NCBI GenBank assembly: GCA_046328715.1
Contig: JAXLWB010000002.1
Coordinates: forward strand, 62,001 to 126,000
Reading direction: 5' to 3'
DNA from: JAXLWB01 sp046328715
GTDB taxonomy: Bacteria; Chloroflexota; Anaerolineae; Caldilineales; Caldilineaceae
DNA: 64,000 nt
Made by a program: the position numbers and the translations under genes. Numbering within the stretch: position 1 is the first letter of the stretch; the number at the start of each line of letters is the position of its first letter. The notes below the pieces were generated by a model. It ran no database searches and had not been told where the DNA came from. It worked only from the letters and a program-made list of their open reading frames with translations. Shown piece by piece: positions 51,325-59,799 of the stretch.

Positions 51325-52935
51325 ATGGAACTAACGAGTGTACTACTCCTGCTGCTCGGCATCATCATTGGCGCAGCCGCAGGTATTTACTTCGGTTTTA
51401 AGCGAGGCCAGGACGCAGGAGTCGAATCTGGCATCAAAACTGGTATTCAACAAGGCATTCAGCAGGGCATTCAAGCGGAAAAGGAGCGCCAACAAGGGGT
51501 TCTGCAAAGCGCCGAAGAACAGGCAGCGCGCATGTTGACCGAAGCAGAAACCACCGTCAAACAGCGACGACTTGAGATTCAAGAAGAGGCAGTCAAACAG
51601 CGTAGCGAGATGGATGGTGAGATTAGCCGCCGCCGAAAAGAGCTGGAAAAAATCGAAGAGCGGCTACAGAATCGTCTTGATACGGCAGAACGCAAACTAG
51701 AATCACTGGAAGGCCGTGAAAAGAAGTTAAATCAACGCGAGAGCACACTCGACAAACGGCAGGCCAAACTCGATACAGTGGAACAAGAGTGGCAGGCTGA
51801 ATTGCAGCGGGTAGCACAGATGAGCCAGGAGGAAGCGAAACAGTTGCTTCTCTCCGAAGTCGAGAAGACCACACGTCAGGAATCTGCCCGTGTCATCCGT
51901 CAGGTGGAATCGGAAGCGAGCGAGGAAGCAGATCGCCGTGCCCGCCAGATCATCACCATGGCGATTGAACGCATTGCCAGCGAACACGTTTCGGAAACTG
52001 CGGTAAGCAGCGTTGACCTCCCCTCCGACGAGATGAAGGGGCGCATCATTGGTCGCCAGGGACGCAACATCCGCTCGATCGAACAGGCGCTCGGTGTAGA
52101 CCTGATCGTCGATGACACACCCGAAGCCATCATCATCAGCAGCTTTGACCCGGTACGCCGTGAAATTGCCCGTATGGCGATGAGCAAGCTGGTCACTGAC
52201 GGTCGCATCCATCCTACTCGGATCGAGAAGGAAGTAGAAAAGGCTCGCACAGAGATCGAGCGCATCATCCTCGAAGCGGGCGAACAGGCCACCATCGAAC
52301 TCGGTATCCAAGGCGTTCATCGTGAGATCCAGAAGCTGTTGGGGCGTCTGCGCTTCCGTACCAGTTACGGTCAAAATCAGCTCTACCACGCCATCGAAAC
52401 TGCCCACCTTGCCTCGATTATGGCGCATGAGTTGGGTGCTAACGCAAAGGTTGCTCGCTTGGGTGGCTTGCTGCACGACATCGGCAAGGCGGTCTCGCAC
52501 GAAATGGAAGGACCACACGCAATTGTTGGGGCTGAGATTGCCAAACGATATGGCGTCAGTGATGTGGTTGTGAACTGTATTGCCTCGCATCATCAAGAGG
52601 TTGAGCCGCAGTCAATCGAGGCTGTGATCGTGGCGGCTGCTGATGCCATTAGCGGTGCCCGCCCTGGAGCCCGGCGCGAAAGCTTTGATACTTACGTCAA
52701 ACGAGTGACCGAGCTCGAAAACATTGGCAATAGCTTCACGGGCGTCACCCAAACCTACGCAATCCAAGCTGGGCGTGAAATTCGTGTCATCGTCAGGCCA
52801 GAACAGATCGATGATTTGGCTGCAATTAATTTAAGTAGAGAAATTGCTAAGAAAATTGAAGATAACCTTCAGTATCCTGGGCAGATTCGTGTGACCGTAG
52901 TACGAGAAACGCGTGCTGTGGATTACGCAAAGTAG
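51325..52935 (+). CDS. rny: Ribonuclease Y
   Basis: 536-residue membrane-anchored endoribonuclease that starts bulk mRNA decay. It has an N-terminal membrane segment (about 4-22), a long coiled coil to about residue 205, a KH RNA-binding domain from about 230 (MKGRIIGRQGRNIRSIEQALG) and an HD phosphodiesterase domain (LLHDIGKAVSHE near 383, then SHHQE). A short glutamine/glycine repeat (GIQQGIQQGIQ) links the membrane segment and coiled coil. Length and domain order match B. subtilis RNase Y. It is followed by spoVS, and the gene for its partner RicT converges from the other side. Confidence 0.96.
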   Translation: MELTSVLLLLLGIIIGAAAGIYFGFKRGQDAGVESGIKTGIQQGIQQGIQAEKERQQGVLQSAEEQAARMLTEAETTVKQRRLEIQEEAVKQRSEMDGEISRRRKELEKIEERLQNRLDTAERKLESLEGREKKLNQRESTLDKRQAKLDTVEQEWQAELQRVAQMSQEEAKQLLLSEVEKTTRQESARVIRQVESEASEEADRRARQIITMAIERIASEHVSETAVSSVDLPSDEMKGRIIGRQGRNIRSIEQALGVDLIVDDTPEAIIISSFDPVRREIARMAMSKLVTDGRIHPTRIEKEVEKARTEIERIILEAGEQATIELGIQGVHREIQKLLGRLRFRTSYGQNQLYHAIETAHLASIMAHELGANAKVARLGGLLHDIGKAVSHEMEGPHAIVGAEIAKRYGVSDVVVNCIASHHQEVEPQSIEAVIVAAADAISGARPGARRESFDTYVKRVTELENIGNSFTGVTQTYAIQAGREIRVIVRPEQIDDLAAINLSREIAKKIEDNLQYPGQIRVTVVRETRAVDYAK

Positions 52936-53109
52936 GAAACCCTAACTTTGCTGAAATTGGCCGTAACTTCCTAATGAGAACACCGTCATCATTTACAACG
53001 AATGTAGATAGGTAGGGTGCAAACAAAATTCTTTCTGCGCTCACACCTGTTTGTACATGCGAACATAAACGATTGGCAGATCATTGTTACATTAGAAGGA
53101 GGCACAAAC

Positions 53110-53373
53110 ATGGCTGAGCTCATTAAAGTCTCTGCCCAGTCCCGTTCGACAGCTGTTGCCGGAGCAATTGCAGGCGTGATGCGCGAAGAAGGTCACGCGG
53201 AGATGCAGGCAATTGGTGCGAGTGCGGTGAACCAGGCAATCAAGGCCTTAGCGATTGCGCGTGGCTATCTGGTACAGGACGGAATCGACCTGGTGGTTAG
53301 CCCGAGCTTCAACGAGGTTGAAATTGAGGGCAACGAGCGCACGGCTGTTCGATTCGCTGTGTTCAAACGCTGA
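53110..53373 (+). CDS. spoVS: Stage V sporulation protein S (SpoVS)
   Basis: 87-residue Alba-like protein, closely following the SpoVS consensus (IKVSAQSRSTAVAGAIAGVMREEG, QAIGASAVNQAIKALAIARGYL, PSFNEVEIEGNERTAVRF). ATG 53110 follows the strong ribosome-binding site aaggagg; the longer frame from 53017 is not supported. SpoVS is needed for sporulation stages in Bacillus but is also present in non-sporulating lineages, where its role is unknown. Linkage to rny is common. An intrinsic terminator follows the stop by 33 bp. Confidence 0.95.
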   Translation: MAELIKVSAQSRSTAVAGAIAGVMREEGHAEMQAIGASAVNQAIKALAIARGYLVQDGIDLVVSPSFNEVEIEGNERTAVRFAVFKR

Positions 53374-53405
53374 GACAGAAGAAACGTATGTGCGAGACCA
53401 AAAGA

Positions 53406-53438
53406 AAAGGTCTGCGAGAATCCTCGCAGACCTTTTTT
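53406..53438. terminator. Intrinsic terminator of spoVS
   Basis: 13-bp arms 53406-53418 and 53423-53435, 4-nt loop, followed by a T-run. It lies 4 bp from the convergent ricT stop and also has A-rich sequence on the other side, so it may act in both directions. Confidence 0.9.
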
Positions 53439-53441
53439 ATT

Positions 53442-54452
53442 TCAGCGGCGTTGGCGGTTGCGTCGCTTTTCTGAACGCGAGGGGCGAGATTCTGGTTCAT
53501 TGGCCGGAGTCGCTGCTTGGGCTGACTCGCTGGCAGTGCCTCCTTTGCGCTTCGCCATTTGCGCACGGACTTGCGCATTATCCTCTTCGGCACTGGCACG
53601 GCGCTTTACCGTGCATCCACCACAGGTGCTACAGCCGCCGCTACTTGCGGCCTTGGTCGAAATCAAGTCGCCGACCTTGAACTCCATCAGCGCCATGTTT
53701 TCCAACATCACGGTCACACTCTCTTTGAGCGGATGAATGTGACGGACTCGGCCTGTTCCTTGGGGTGTCACCACTTCGGCACCCAACTTGGGCATCTTCT
53801 TGTTCTGTTCTTTATAGTAGAGATCCTCATACGACAAACAACAGAGCAACCGACCACAGACGCCACTAATCTCATCCGGGTTGAGTGGGAGCTGTTGATT
53901 TTTCGCCATGCGGATACTAACTGGAGTAAATTCTCGAAGCCAACTGGTACAACAAAGCTGGCGACCACACTTACCCACCCCATTGAGCAACTTCGCCTCA
54001 TCGCGCACGCCAATTTGGCGCATTTCGATCCGTGTACGGAAGATTTTCGCCAGGTCACGCACCAGGATACGGAAATCAACTCGATCATCCGAGGAGAAAT
54101 AGATCAGCAACCGTCCACCGCTAAAGTTATAATCGCAGCGGATCACCTTCATCTGCAAGTTGTACTCTCGTACTTTGTTGCGACAGAGTGCCAATGCCTC
54201 TTGCTCTTTCTTCTTCCAGAGATCGCGTTGGATCATGTCCCAAGCTGAGGCTTTACGCAACACATTCTTCATTTCACCAACAACCTGCGAAGCATCAATC
54301 ACGTGGGGTGGATTGACCACTTGTGCTACTTCAACGCCTTTGGACGTATCGACCACGACGTAATCTTTGTTCGTGAGGTCAAAGTAGCTATTCGCATTAA
54401 AATCATATACTTTTCCTACTGATTCAAACTGAACTCCAACCACAATGGGCAT
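53442..54452 (-). CDS. ricT: PSP1 domain protein RicT (YaaT)
   Basis: 336-residue PSP1-family protein. The N-terminal PSP1 domain is VVGVQFESVGKVYDFNA onwards. The cysteines that bind the Fe-S cluster in B. subtilis RicT are present in two motifs, GKCGRQLCCTSWL and GVCGRLLCCLSYE. The C-terminal tail adds a second Cys group (GGCSTCGGC) and a basic, disordered end. In B. subtilis RicT joins RicA and RicF and directs RNase Y cleavage. Here it lies next to rny and spoVS, converging on them, and downstream of holB as in Firmicutes. Confidence 0.92.
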   Translation of the reverse strand: MPIVVGVQFESVGKVYDFNANSYFDLTNKDYVVVDTSKGVEVAQVVNPPHVIDASQVVGEMKNVLRKASAWDMIQRDLWKKKEQEALALCRNKVREYNLQMKVIRCDYNFSGGRLLIYFSSDDRVDFRILVRDLAKIFRTRIEMRQIGVRDEAKLLNGVGKCGRQLCCTSWLREFTPVSIRMAKNQQLPLNPDEISGVCGRLLCCLSYEDLYYKEQNKKMPKLGAEVVTPQGTGRVRHIHPLKESVTVMLENMALMEFKVGDLISTKAASSGGCSTCGGCTVKRRASAEEDNAQVRAQMAKRKGGTASESAQAATPANEPESRPSRSEKRRNRQRR

Positions 54453-54536
54453 AGTACAATCCTAGAGTAAAATATTCAGGCACTCGGCATAAAGCTGCGC
54501 TGCCTGCAGAACATCTGTAATGTAGACACGGCCAAA

Positions 54537-55619
54537 CTATTGACGTGCTCCACTCGGAACTTGAGGGAATTGCAGCAGCAGGACATCCAGCGCCAACCGT
54601 GTATTGACTGTGTGATGCAAGACCTTGTCTGTATAGCGTAACAACTGCAAGTACTTCAGTAATCGCTCAAGTGATATCTTGCCCGCGAGGGATTCGATTT
54701 CACTGCGATAGTCAATATTACTACACGCCTCAGCACAGCCGGAAAGAGTCAACAGCACATCGCGCCACCAGGTTGTCCACGTTTCCAATAGCTCAAACAA
54801 ATGTTGGCTGTTACGATCAGCGGCCAACTTTTCTGCAAAGGCCAGGCGTTCAATCCGGTTTGCCTGCGTCAGATGCAAAATGGTAGCGATCTGGTTACGT
54901 CGTTCTTCCTCTGCTGTTGCCCGTTGCGCCTGTTCCACTGCCCAGCCCAGCCTGCCGTTCGCTAGGCGGGCCAAAGTCTGTGCCTTAAGCTGCGGCACCG
55001 ACCATTGGGTTATCAGCGCTTGTTCGATGGTTGCAGCATCTATCGCACGCAATTCAAACTGTTGACAGCGACTGAGAATCGTCGGCAACACCAACGAGCG
55101 ATCTGTGGCTGTGAGCAATAAAACAACTTGTCCGGGCGGCTCCTCTAATGTTTTGAGCAGACGATTGGCGAAGGTCGCATTGGCCGTCTGGAAATCTTGA
55201 ATCAGAATGACTTTGTAACGTCCTTCCACTGGACGCAATGCCACATCACGTACAATCTCGACCGCCTGTTCAGAGCGCAGCGTGCCATTCAAACGATCAA
55301 CCGCACCATCTTTATCCAGCGGTTGGATCAGACGCAGATCCGGGTGCGTTTGGCGGGCCACCAATTGGCAGGCTCGACATTGACCACAAGGTCGCCCACT
55401 CGCGGCAGTACAGAGCAATGCCTGGGCAAACAGCCTAGCCAGTGTAGATTTACCGACCTGCCGAGAGCCCAAAAACAGATAGGCATGTCGTGGTTGTGCA
55501 GCAGGATCGCTTCCATCTGCTACCCTGCGCAAAAGTTCAACCACCCATCCGTGCCCCCAAAGCGGCCAAGTCTTGTGCTCTACCTGAGTCGAACGCTTCA
55601 CAGAATCTTTAGACATCAC
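54537..55619 (-). CDS. holB: DNA polymerase III subunit delta prime
   Basis: 360-residue clamp-loader subunit. An AAA+ domain has Walker A GSRQVGKSTLARLF, a four-cysteine zinc module (CTAASGRPCGQCRACQ) and the arginine-finger motif SRCQQF. Both Walker A and the SRC motif are present, so it could also be a short tau/gamma-like protein; the length and pairing with ricT favour delta prime. It loads the sliding clamp for DNA replication. Start is ATG 55619 or 55616. It precedes ricT by 84 bp in one unit, an order known from Firmicutes. Confidence 0.88.
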   Translation of the reverse strand: MMSKDSVKRSTQVEHKTWPLWGHGWVVELLRRVADGSDPAAQPRHAYLFLGSRQVGKSTLARLFAQALLCTAASGRPCGQCRACQLVARQTHPDLRLIQPLDKDGAVDRLNGTLRSEQAVEIVRDVALRPVEGRYKVILIQDFQTANATFANRLLKTLEEPPGQVVLLLTATDRSLVLPTILSRCQQFELRAIDAATIEQALITQWSVPQLKAQTLARLANGRLGWAVEQAQRATAEEERRNQIATILHLTQANRIERLAFAEKLAADRNSQHLFELLETWTTWWRDVLLTLSGCAEACSNIDYRSEIESLAGKISLERLLKYLQLLRYTDKVLHHTVNTRLALDVLLLQFPQVPSGARQ

Positions 55620-55753
55620 GTGTTGATTCTAACATAGGCATCTAAACGCTTCAAATACATCAAATACAATGGGAGGTCAGGGAATCAGTAAGATATATAT
55701 ACTTCCATATGAGCAACCGGCAAATAAGAACGTTGCCAGTTCCGATCAATAAA

Positions 55754-55783
55754 ACGAGGCGACTGGGATCCCAGTCGCCTCGT
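55754..55783 (-). terminator. Terminator of rplJ-rplL
   Basis: Perfect 30-nt palindrome (acgaggcgactggga and complement), 24 bp after the rplL stop on the minus strand and followed by TTTTATT in that direction. Confidence 0.9.
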
Positions 55784-55806
55784 GCTTGCGCCATGAAGAG
55801 GTGCGA

Positions 55807-56199
55807 TTACTTGACGTCCACTGCAGCGCCTTCGGCTTCCAGTTGCTTCTTGGCATCAGCTGCGGCATCCTTCGTAACTGCGGTGAGGACGGTGGCAGGA
55901 GCGCCTTCGACCAGATCCTTGGCTTCTTTGAGGCCGAGATTGGTGAGAGCACGGACAACCTTGATGACGTTGATCTTCTTGTCGCCGACTGTCTTGAGGA
56001 CGACATCGAATTCGGTCTGCTCTTCAACGGGTGCAGCAGGAGCAGCAGCACCACCGCCAGCAGGGCCAGCCACTGCGACAGCGGCGACCGGTGCGGCAGC
56101 GCTAACACCCCACGATTCTTCCAACATTTTGACGAGCTCAGCGGCCTCCAACAAGGTGAGACCGTCTAATTGTTCCTTAATGGCCTTCAAGTCTGCCAT
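55807..56199 (-). CDS. rplL: 50S ribosomal protein L7/L12
   Basis: 130-residue stalk protein. The N-terminal dimerisation domain starts MADLKAIKEQLDGLTLLEAAELVKMLEE, followed by an Ala/Gly/Pro-rich hinge and the C-terminal factor-binding domain (EFDVVLKTVGDKKINVIKVVRALTNLGLKEAKDLVEGAP). It recruits EF-Tu, EF-G and other factors to the ribosome. It follows rplJ by 125 bp and ends at a strong terminator, so rpoB and rpoC, which often follow, are elsewhere. Confidence 0.97.
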   Translation of the reverse strand: MADLKAIKEQLDGLTLLEAAELVKMLEESWGVSAAAPVAAVAVAGPAGGGAAAPAAPVEEQTEFDVVLKTVGDKKINVIKVVRALTNLGLKEAKDLVEGAPATVLTAVTKDAAADAKKQLEAEGAAVDVK

Positions 56200-56324
56200 G
56201 ATGTTTAATCTCCTTTAGAGTACAGTTGCCCGGTAGGCAACCAAATATTGCGACTGATCTACAATTCGTTTACTCGGGTTACGCTTGCAATGAAATCTAC
56301 ATTCTGCAAGCTGTACGAAGGTGC

Positions 56325-56855
56325 TTATGCAGCTTCCTTCTGTTTTTCGACATGGGCATTGATAACGCGTGCTAAGCCACCTGCCGGGGCATTGAGAATG
56401 CGTGCCAGGCTGCTTGCTGGTGAAGCCAACATACCCAACAGTTGTGCACGAACTTGATCCTTGGTTGGTAGGTCCGATAACTTCTCAGCACCGGATGCAT
56501 CCAAAACCGACGATTCAAGAATAGCACCCGTGATCTCGACAACCTTCTCAGCCTTAATCCAATCCTTGAGCGCATTTACGCCCTTAGCGACATCATCGCC
56601 AACGAAGACGACGCCATTCGGACCCGTGGCCAACTTTGACGCATCAACACCACGTACTTCTTTGAGGGCAAGCCCCAAGAGCGTGTTCTTGATGACAACA
56701 AACTCAGATCCAGCTTCTTTCATTTTGGCCCGAAGCGCTCGCTGTTGTTTTACATTGGTGCCACGATAGTGGGTAAAAACAATAGCCGACGCATTCGAAA
56801 CCTTCTCTTTGTATTCAGAAAGTAACTGCTCTTTCTTTGCTCGTGTAATAGGCAA
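56325..56855 (-). CDS. rplJ: 50S ribosomal protein L10
   Basis: 176-residue stalk base protein. Typical segments are MPITRAKKEQLLSEYKEKVSNA, THYRGTNVKQQRALRAKMKEAG and VIKNTLLGLAL. It starts with TTG at 56855, 8 bases after aggagg. The C-terminal helix binds L7/L12 dimers. It is preceded by an L10 leader RNA and an attenuator-like terminator, so L10 probably regulates its own synthesis. Confidence 0.96.
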   Translation of the reverse strand: MPITRAKKEQLLSEYKEKVSNASAIVFTHYRGTNVKQQRALRAKMKEAGSEFVVIKNTLLGLALKEVRGVDASKLATGPNGVVFVGDDVAKGVNALKDWIKAEKVVEITGAILESSVLDASGAEKLSDLPTKDQVRAQLLGMLASPASSLARILNAPAGGLARVINAHVEKQKEAA

Positions 56856-56949
56856 GAGTTTTTCCTCCTTTCTATAGATTGCACGGTCTATCAGTATTAT
56901 TTTGCGCTCTGTAGCGCAGATAGTTTGTGCAAAATATAAAGTTTACTAC

Positions 56950-56987
56950 GCAATAAAAAACCGTCTTTGCGTACGCAAAGACGGTTT
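56950..56987 (-). terminator. Attenuator-like terminator in the rplJ leader
   Basis: 30-nt perfect palindrome (aaaccgtctttgcgt and complement, 56958-56987), followed on the minus strand by TTTTTTATT. It lies about 95 bp before rplJ and about 150 bp after the L10 leader core, so it would control read-through into rplJ-rplL. Confidence 0.85.
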
Positions 56988-57138
56988 TGCAAACAGGGTA
57001 GCAAGCTCTTTCCATGTTTCCCGCACATAGCCATCCTAATTTGTATCCCCACGGATACAAATGGAGCTGTGCCTAGAATCAGAACGACTCTTCGTAAAGC
57101 GAGCCATTCTACATTGAAAAGATTGCCACATCCACTGC

Positions 57139-57195
57139 AAGTCACCTCGGCAGGCCGTGAGACAAGCTCACAATTGAGTGTTTGCACCTGCTGTC
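57139..57195 (-). ncRNA. Ribosomal protein L10 leader
   Basis: On the minus strand the sequence shows AGCAGGTGC, a GTGAG/CTCAC hairpin and then CCTGCCGAGGT. The GCAGG/CCTGC stem with CCGAGG after it is the core of the conserved L10 leader, the site where the L10(L12)4 complex binds. It lies between a promoter (57233-57261) and the terminator at 56950-56987. The 456-bp gap from rplA to rplJ is fully explained by these elements. Confidence 0.75.
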
Positions 57196-57232
57196 TTTAG
57201 CGCTTTTGGGACGGAATCTTTAGTTGTTACAA

Positions 57233-57261
57233 ATTTTACTCAACTCTATACGAATGACCAA
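57233..57261 (-). promoter_or_regulatory. Promoter for rplJ-rplL
   Basis: On the minus strand TTGGTC (57261-57256), a 17-bp spacer, then TAAAAT (57238-57233). Transcription would start near 57226, about 30 bases before the leader core. Confidence 0.55.
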
Positions 57262-57311
57262 ATTTTTACACACCACTCGATCAAAATCGAATTGGATGTT
57301 ACCAACGCAGC

Positions 57312-58031
57312 CTATACGCTATCCACCTTCAAAGAAAGCGCACCATTGGTATCGAGACGGATACCAGGCCCCATTGTACTTGTGATCGTAATCCGATGCA
57401 CGTAATTACCTTTGAGCGTGGCAGGGCGTGCCGCAGCAATCGCTTCCATCAAGGCAGCTAGATTCTTGAGCAGTTTGGCCTGATCAAAGCTGGCCTTGCC
57501 GATCGGGACATGGATGTTGGAGGTCTTGTCAACACGGAATTCAACGCGTCCCAAACGAGTCTCTTGAATAACACCCGCCAAATCATCGGGATTGACAATT
57601 GTCCCAGTCTTGGGCGATGGCATCAAACCACGAGGGCCAAGCACACGACCCAAGCGACCCACCACACGCATCATGTCCGGCGTAGCGAGGACGACATCAA
57701 AGTCCGTCCAACCTTTTTGGATGCGATCAGCAATATCTTCGGCACCTACAAAGTCGGCACCTGCGTCCTGCGCCTTGGTGGCACCGTCACCGGTCGCAAA
57801 GACCAGGATACGCACCGAACGACCCGTACCACCAGGCAACGTTACAACGCCACGTACCTGTTGGTCGGCATGGCGTGGATCAACACCCATGCGCATGTGC
57901 ACTTCTACTGTCTCATCGAATTTTGCCGTTGCTACTTCCTTTAGCAACGCCACACCCTCTTGGGCATTATAGCTTTTGAAGCGATCCACTTTGCCCAAAT
58001 TAGCACTATATCTCTTACTGTGCTTTGCCAT
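57312..58031 (-). CDS. rplA: 50S ribosomal protein L1
   Basis: 239-residue L1. Recognisable parts are MAKHSKRYSANL, FDETVEVHMRMGVDPRHADQQVRG, the central GRLGRVLGPRGLMPSPKTGTI and the C-terminal SSTMGPG-like TITSTMGPGIRLD. I chose the second of two adjacent ATG codons (58031), which lies 6 bases after aggag. It builds the L1 stalk and in many bacteria represses its own rplK-rplA mRNA. It follows rplK by 98 bp. Confidence 0.97.
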   Translation of the reverse strand: MAKHSKRYSANLGKVDRFKSYNAQEGVALLKEVATAKFDETVEVHMRMGVDPRHADQQVRGVVTLPGGTGRSVRILVFATGDGATKAQDAGADFVGAEDIADRIQKGWTDFDVVLATPDMMRVVGRLGRVLGPRGLMPSPKTGTIVNPDDLAGVIQETRLGRVEFRVDKTSNIHVPIGKASFDQAKLLKNLAALMEAIAAARPATLKGNYVHRITITSTMGPGIRLDTNGALSLKVDSV

Positions 58032-58129
58032 CATTCACTCCTTTGTGGTTCAAACGGGGTCTCCCCCTCCCACCGCTCAAACGGATGCCCTGCGACACTT
58101 AGTGGCAACCGCTACGTTACAATCACAGT

Positions 58130-58552
58130 TTACTCAACCGTTACACCCATGCTACGCGCAGTCCCTTCGACCATGCGCATGGCACTCTCTAGGCTAACAC
58201 CGCCGAGATCGGTTAGCTTGATCTGGGCAATCTCTTGTACCTGAGCCTTTGACAACTTGCCTACTTTTGCCTTGTTAGGTGTAGCACTGCCCTTTTCGAG
58301 CTTGATCGACTTCTTAATCAGGTCACCAACAGGTGGCGTCTTGGTAATAAAGGTGAACGATTTGTCCGAGTAGATCGAAATTTCTACTGGAATAATCGAG
58401 CCCATTTGGGCGGCAGTTCGTGCATTGTACTCTTTGACGAACCCCATGATGTTGACACCTTGAGGACCTAGCGCTGTACCAACCGGGGGTGCAGGAGTTG
58501 CTTTGCCCGCTGGTAACTGCAATTTCACAATTGCCTGTAATTTCTTTGCCAT
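58130..58552 (-). CDS. rplK: 50S ribosomal protein L11
   Basis: 140-residue L11. The N-terminal AIVKLQLPAGKATPAPPVGTALGPQGVNIMGFVKEYN and the C-terminal rRNA-binding helix region are typical and full length. It binds 23S rRNA at the GTPase centre. It follows nusG by 72 bp in the secE-nusG-rplK-rplA unit. Confidence 0.97.
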   Translation of the reverse strand: MAKKLQAIVKLQLPAGKATPAPPVGTALGPQGVNIMGFVKEYNARTAAQMGSIIPVEISIYSDKSFTFITKTPPVGDLIKKSIKLEKGSATPNKAKVGKLSKAQVQEIAQIKLTDLGGVSLESAMRMVEGTARSMGVTVE

Positions 58553-58624
58553 GAGTATCTCCTTCTGGCTTTGGTAATCGCCTACAAGCGGTTGGCTGCC
58601 ACTCTTTGGCTCCCAAATACCAGC

Positions 58625-59302
58625 TTATGTTGTCTTTTCGTCTTTTTCCAACTGTAAAAAATCCACCTCAACCGGTGTTTCACGGTTGAAGAAGCTCACC
58701 ATTACCTTCGCCTTGCCCTTGTCGGGATGAATCTCTTCGACTCGACCCCCAAATTCCGCAAACGGGCCACTCATAATGCGCACAGCGTCGCCAATTTGGA
58801 AACTCACTTTTAAGCGAGGTTCATCCGACTCGATGCGCTGCATGATCTTGTTTACTTCCTCTTGGCTCAGTGGTGTGGGCTTGTTACCCATGCCAACAAA
58901 GCCGGTGACGCCGGGGCTGTTGCGCACAACATACCAGCTATCTTCGTCCATGATCATGCGCACAAGAATGTAGCCGGGAAAAACTTTGCGCTCAACCTCA
59001 CGACGCGAGCCATTGCGAATTTCAATTTCGGTTTCAGTAGGGACAACAATCTCTAAAATTCGATCAGTCATGCCCATTGACTCGGCACGATGTTCAATAT
59101 TCTTTTTTACCTTGTTCTCCATACCGGAGTAGCTATGGATAACAAACCATTCTGGTTTGCCTCCGCTTTCGGCAGCTTCCGCGTCTAACTGGGCAGCGAT
59201 CTCAGCATCCAACGCGGCCAATTCTTCGGGAGTCATCCCAAGGTTTTGAGCTTCAGGTGTTTTTTTTGTGGATGATGCGTCCCCGCTTGTGCCTTTGGCC
59301 AT
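58625..59302 (-). CDS. nusG: Transcription termination/antitermination protein NusG
   Basis: 225-residue NusG. After an extra acidic 48-residue N-terminus (TPEELAALDAEIAAQLDAEA) comes the NGN domain (WFVIHSYSGMENKVKKNIEHRAESMG, FPGYILVRMIMDEDSWYVVRNSPGVTGFVG) and a C-terminal KOW domain (VRIMSGPFAEFGGRVEEIHPDKGKAKVMV). It binds RNA polymerase and couples it to the ribosome or Rho. It starts 11 bp after secE. The acidic extension is longer than in E. coli NusG but such extensions occur in Gram-positive lineages. Confidence 0.96.
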   Translation of the reverse strand: MAKGTSGDASSTKKTPEAQNLGMTPEELAALDAEIAAQLDAEAAESGGKPEWFVIHSYSGMENKVKKNIEHRAESMGMTDRILEIVVPTETEIEIRNGSRREVERKVFPGYILVRMIMDEDSWYVVRNSPGVTGFVGMGNKPTPLSQEEVNKIMQRIESDEPRLKVSFQIGDAVRIMSGPFAEFGGRVEEIHPDKGKAKVMVSFFNRETPVEVDFLQLEKDEKTT

Positions 59303-59313
59303 ACCTTGTACCG

Positions 59314-59526
59314 TTACGCAGTTGCCCGCAGTAGAAACAAAATCACTTCATGAAAAAGTGAGTCTACCCCAAAAATGATGATCGTGGCGATCACCGTAGC
59401 AATAAACACAATTACCGTAAGTCGTGTACCTTCTTCCCGAGTTGGCCAGGAGACCTTCGCCAATTCGGCGCGCGTCTCCCTGAAATAGCGCATCAATGCA
59501 TTCTCGGTTCGCACTTCTGTAGTCAT
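59314..59526 (-). CDS. secE: Preprotein translocase subunit SecE
   Basis: 70-residue single-span SecE: conserved amphipathic helix (RYFRETRAELAKVSWPTREEGTRLT) followed by one membrane segment (VIVFIATVIATIIIFGVDSLF). I chose ATG 59526, since the longer frame runs back into the tRNA-Trp gene. It clamps SecY in the translocon. It lies in the classical tRNA-Trp, secE, nusG order. Confidence 0.95.
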   Translation of the reverse strand: MTTEVRTENALMRYFRETRAELAKVSWPTREEGTRLTVIVFIATVIATIIIFGVDSLFHEVILFLLRATA

Positions 59527-59563
59527 ACATGAATCCTGTTTTATAACTTTGCTTACTCGGAAA

Positions 59564-59594
59564 ACGACCACCGGTCCAGTGTGAACCGGTGGTC
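59564..59594 (-). terminator. Hairpin after tRNA-Trp
   Basis: 11-bp perfect arms 59564-59574 and 59584-59594, followed by TTTTCC on the minus strand. It lies 8 bp after the tRNA-Trp end and would limit read-through into secE. Confidence 0.65.
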
Positions 59595-59601
59595 GTCGAG
59601 G

Positions 59602-59674
<73 letters not shown>

Positions 59675-59691
59675 ATGAACAGACAAATGGC

Positions 59692-59743
59692 AATTTGGAT
59701 TTTGGATTCAGTTTACTAGAAATGAATCCAAAATCCAAAAATT
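59692..59743. repeat. Word-built hairpin (TTTGGAT words)
   Basis: Arms 59692-59710 and 59723-59743 pair with one bulge (aatttggattttggattca and complement); each arm repeats TTTGGAT. It lies between tuf and tRNA-Trp and may act as the tuf terminator. Confidence 0.75.
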
Positions 59744-59799
59744 AAATTCCATGTTATGCACTTGTCTGTGACATGCGCAACATGTATCAAATGCAAAGA

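Noticed and set aside
56897..57187. Small frame with a CSGCG zinc-finger-like segment before rplJ
   Set aside because: It overlaps the L10 leader and the attenuator terminator, has no ribosome-binding site, and the cysteines are isolated.
59675..59799. rpmG (L33) gene between tuf and secE as in many bacteria
   Set aside because: The gap is too short and filled by a hairpin; no L33-like frame is present.
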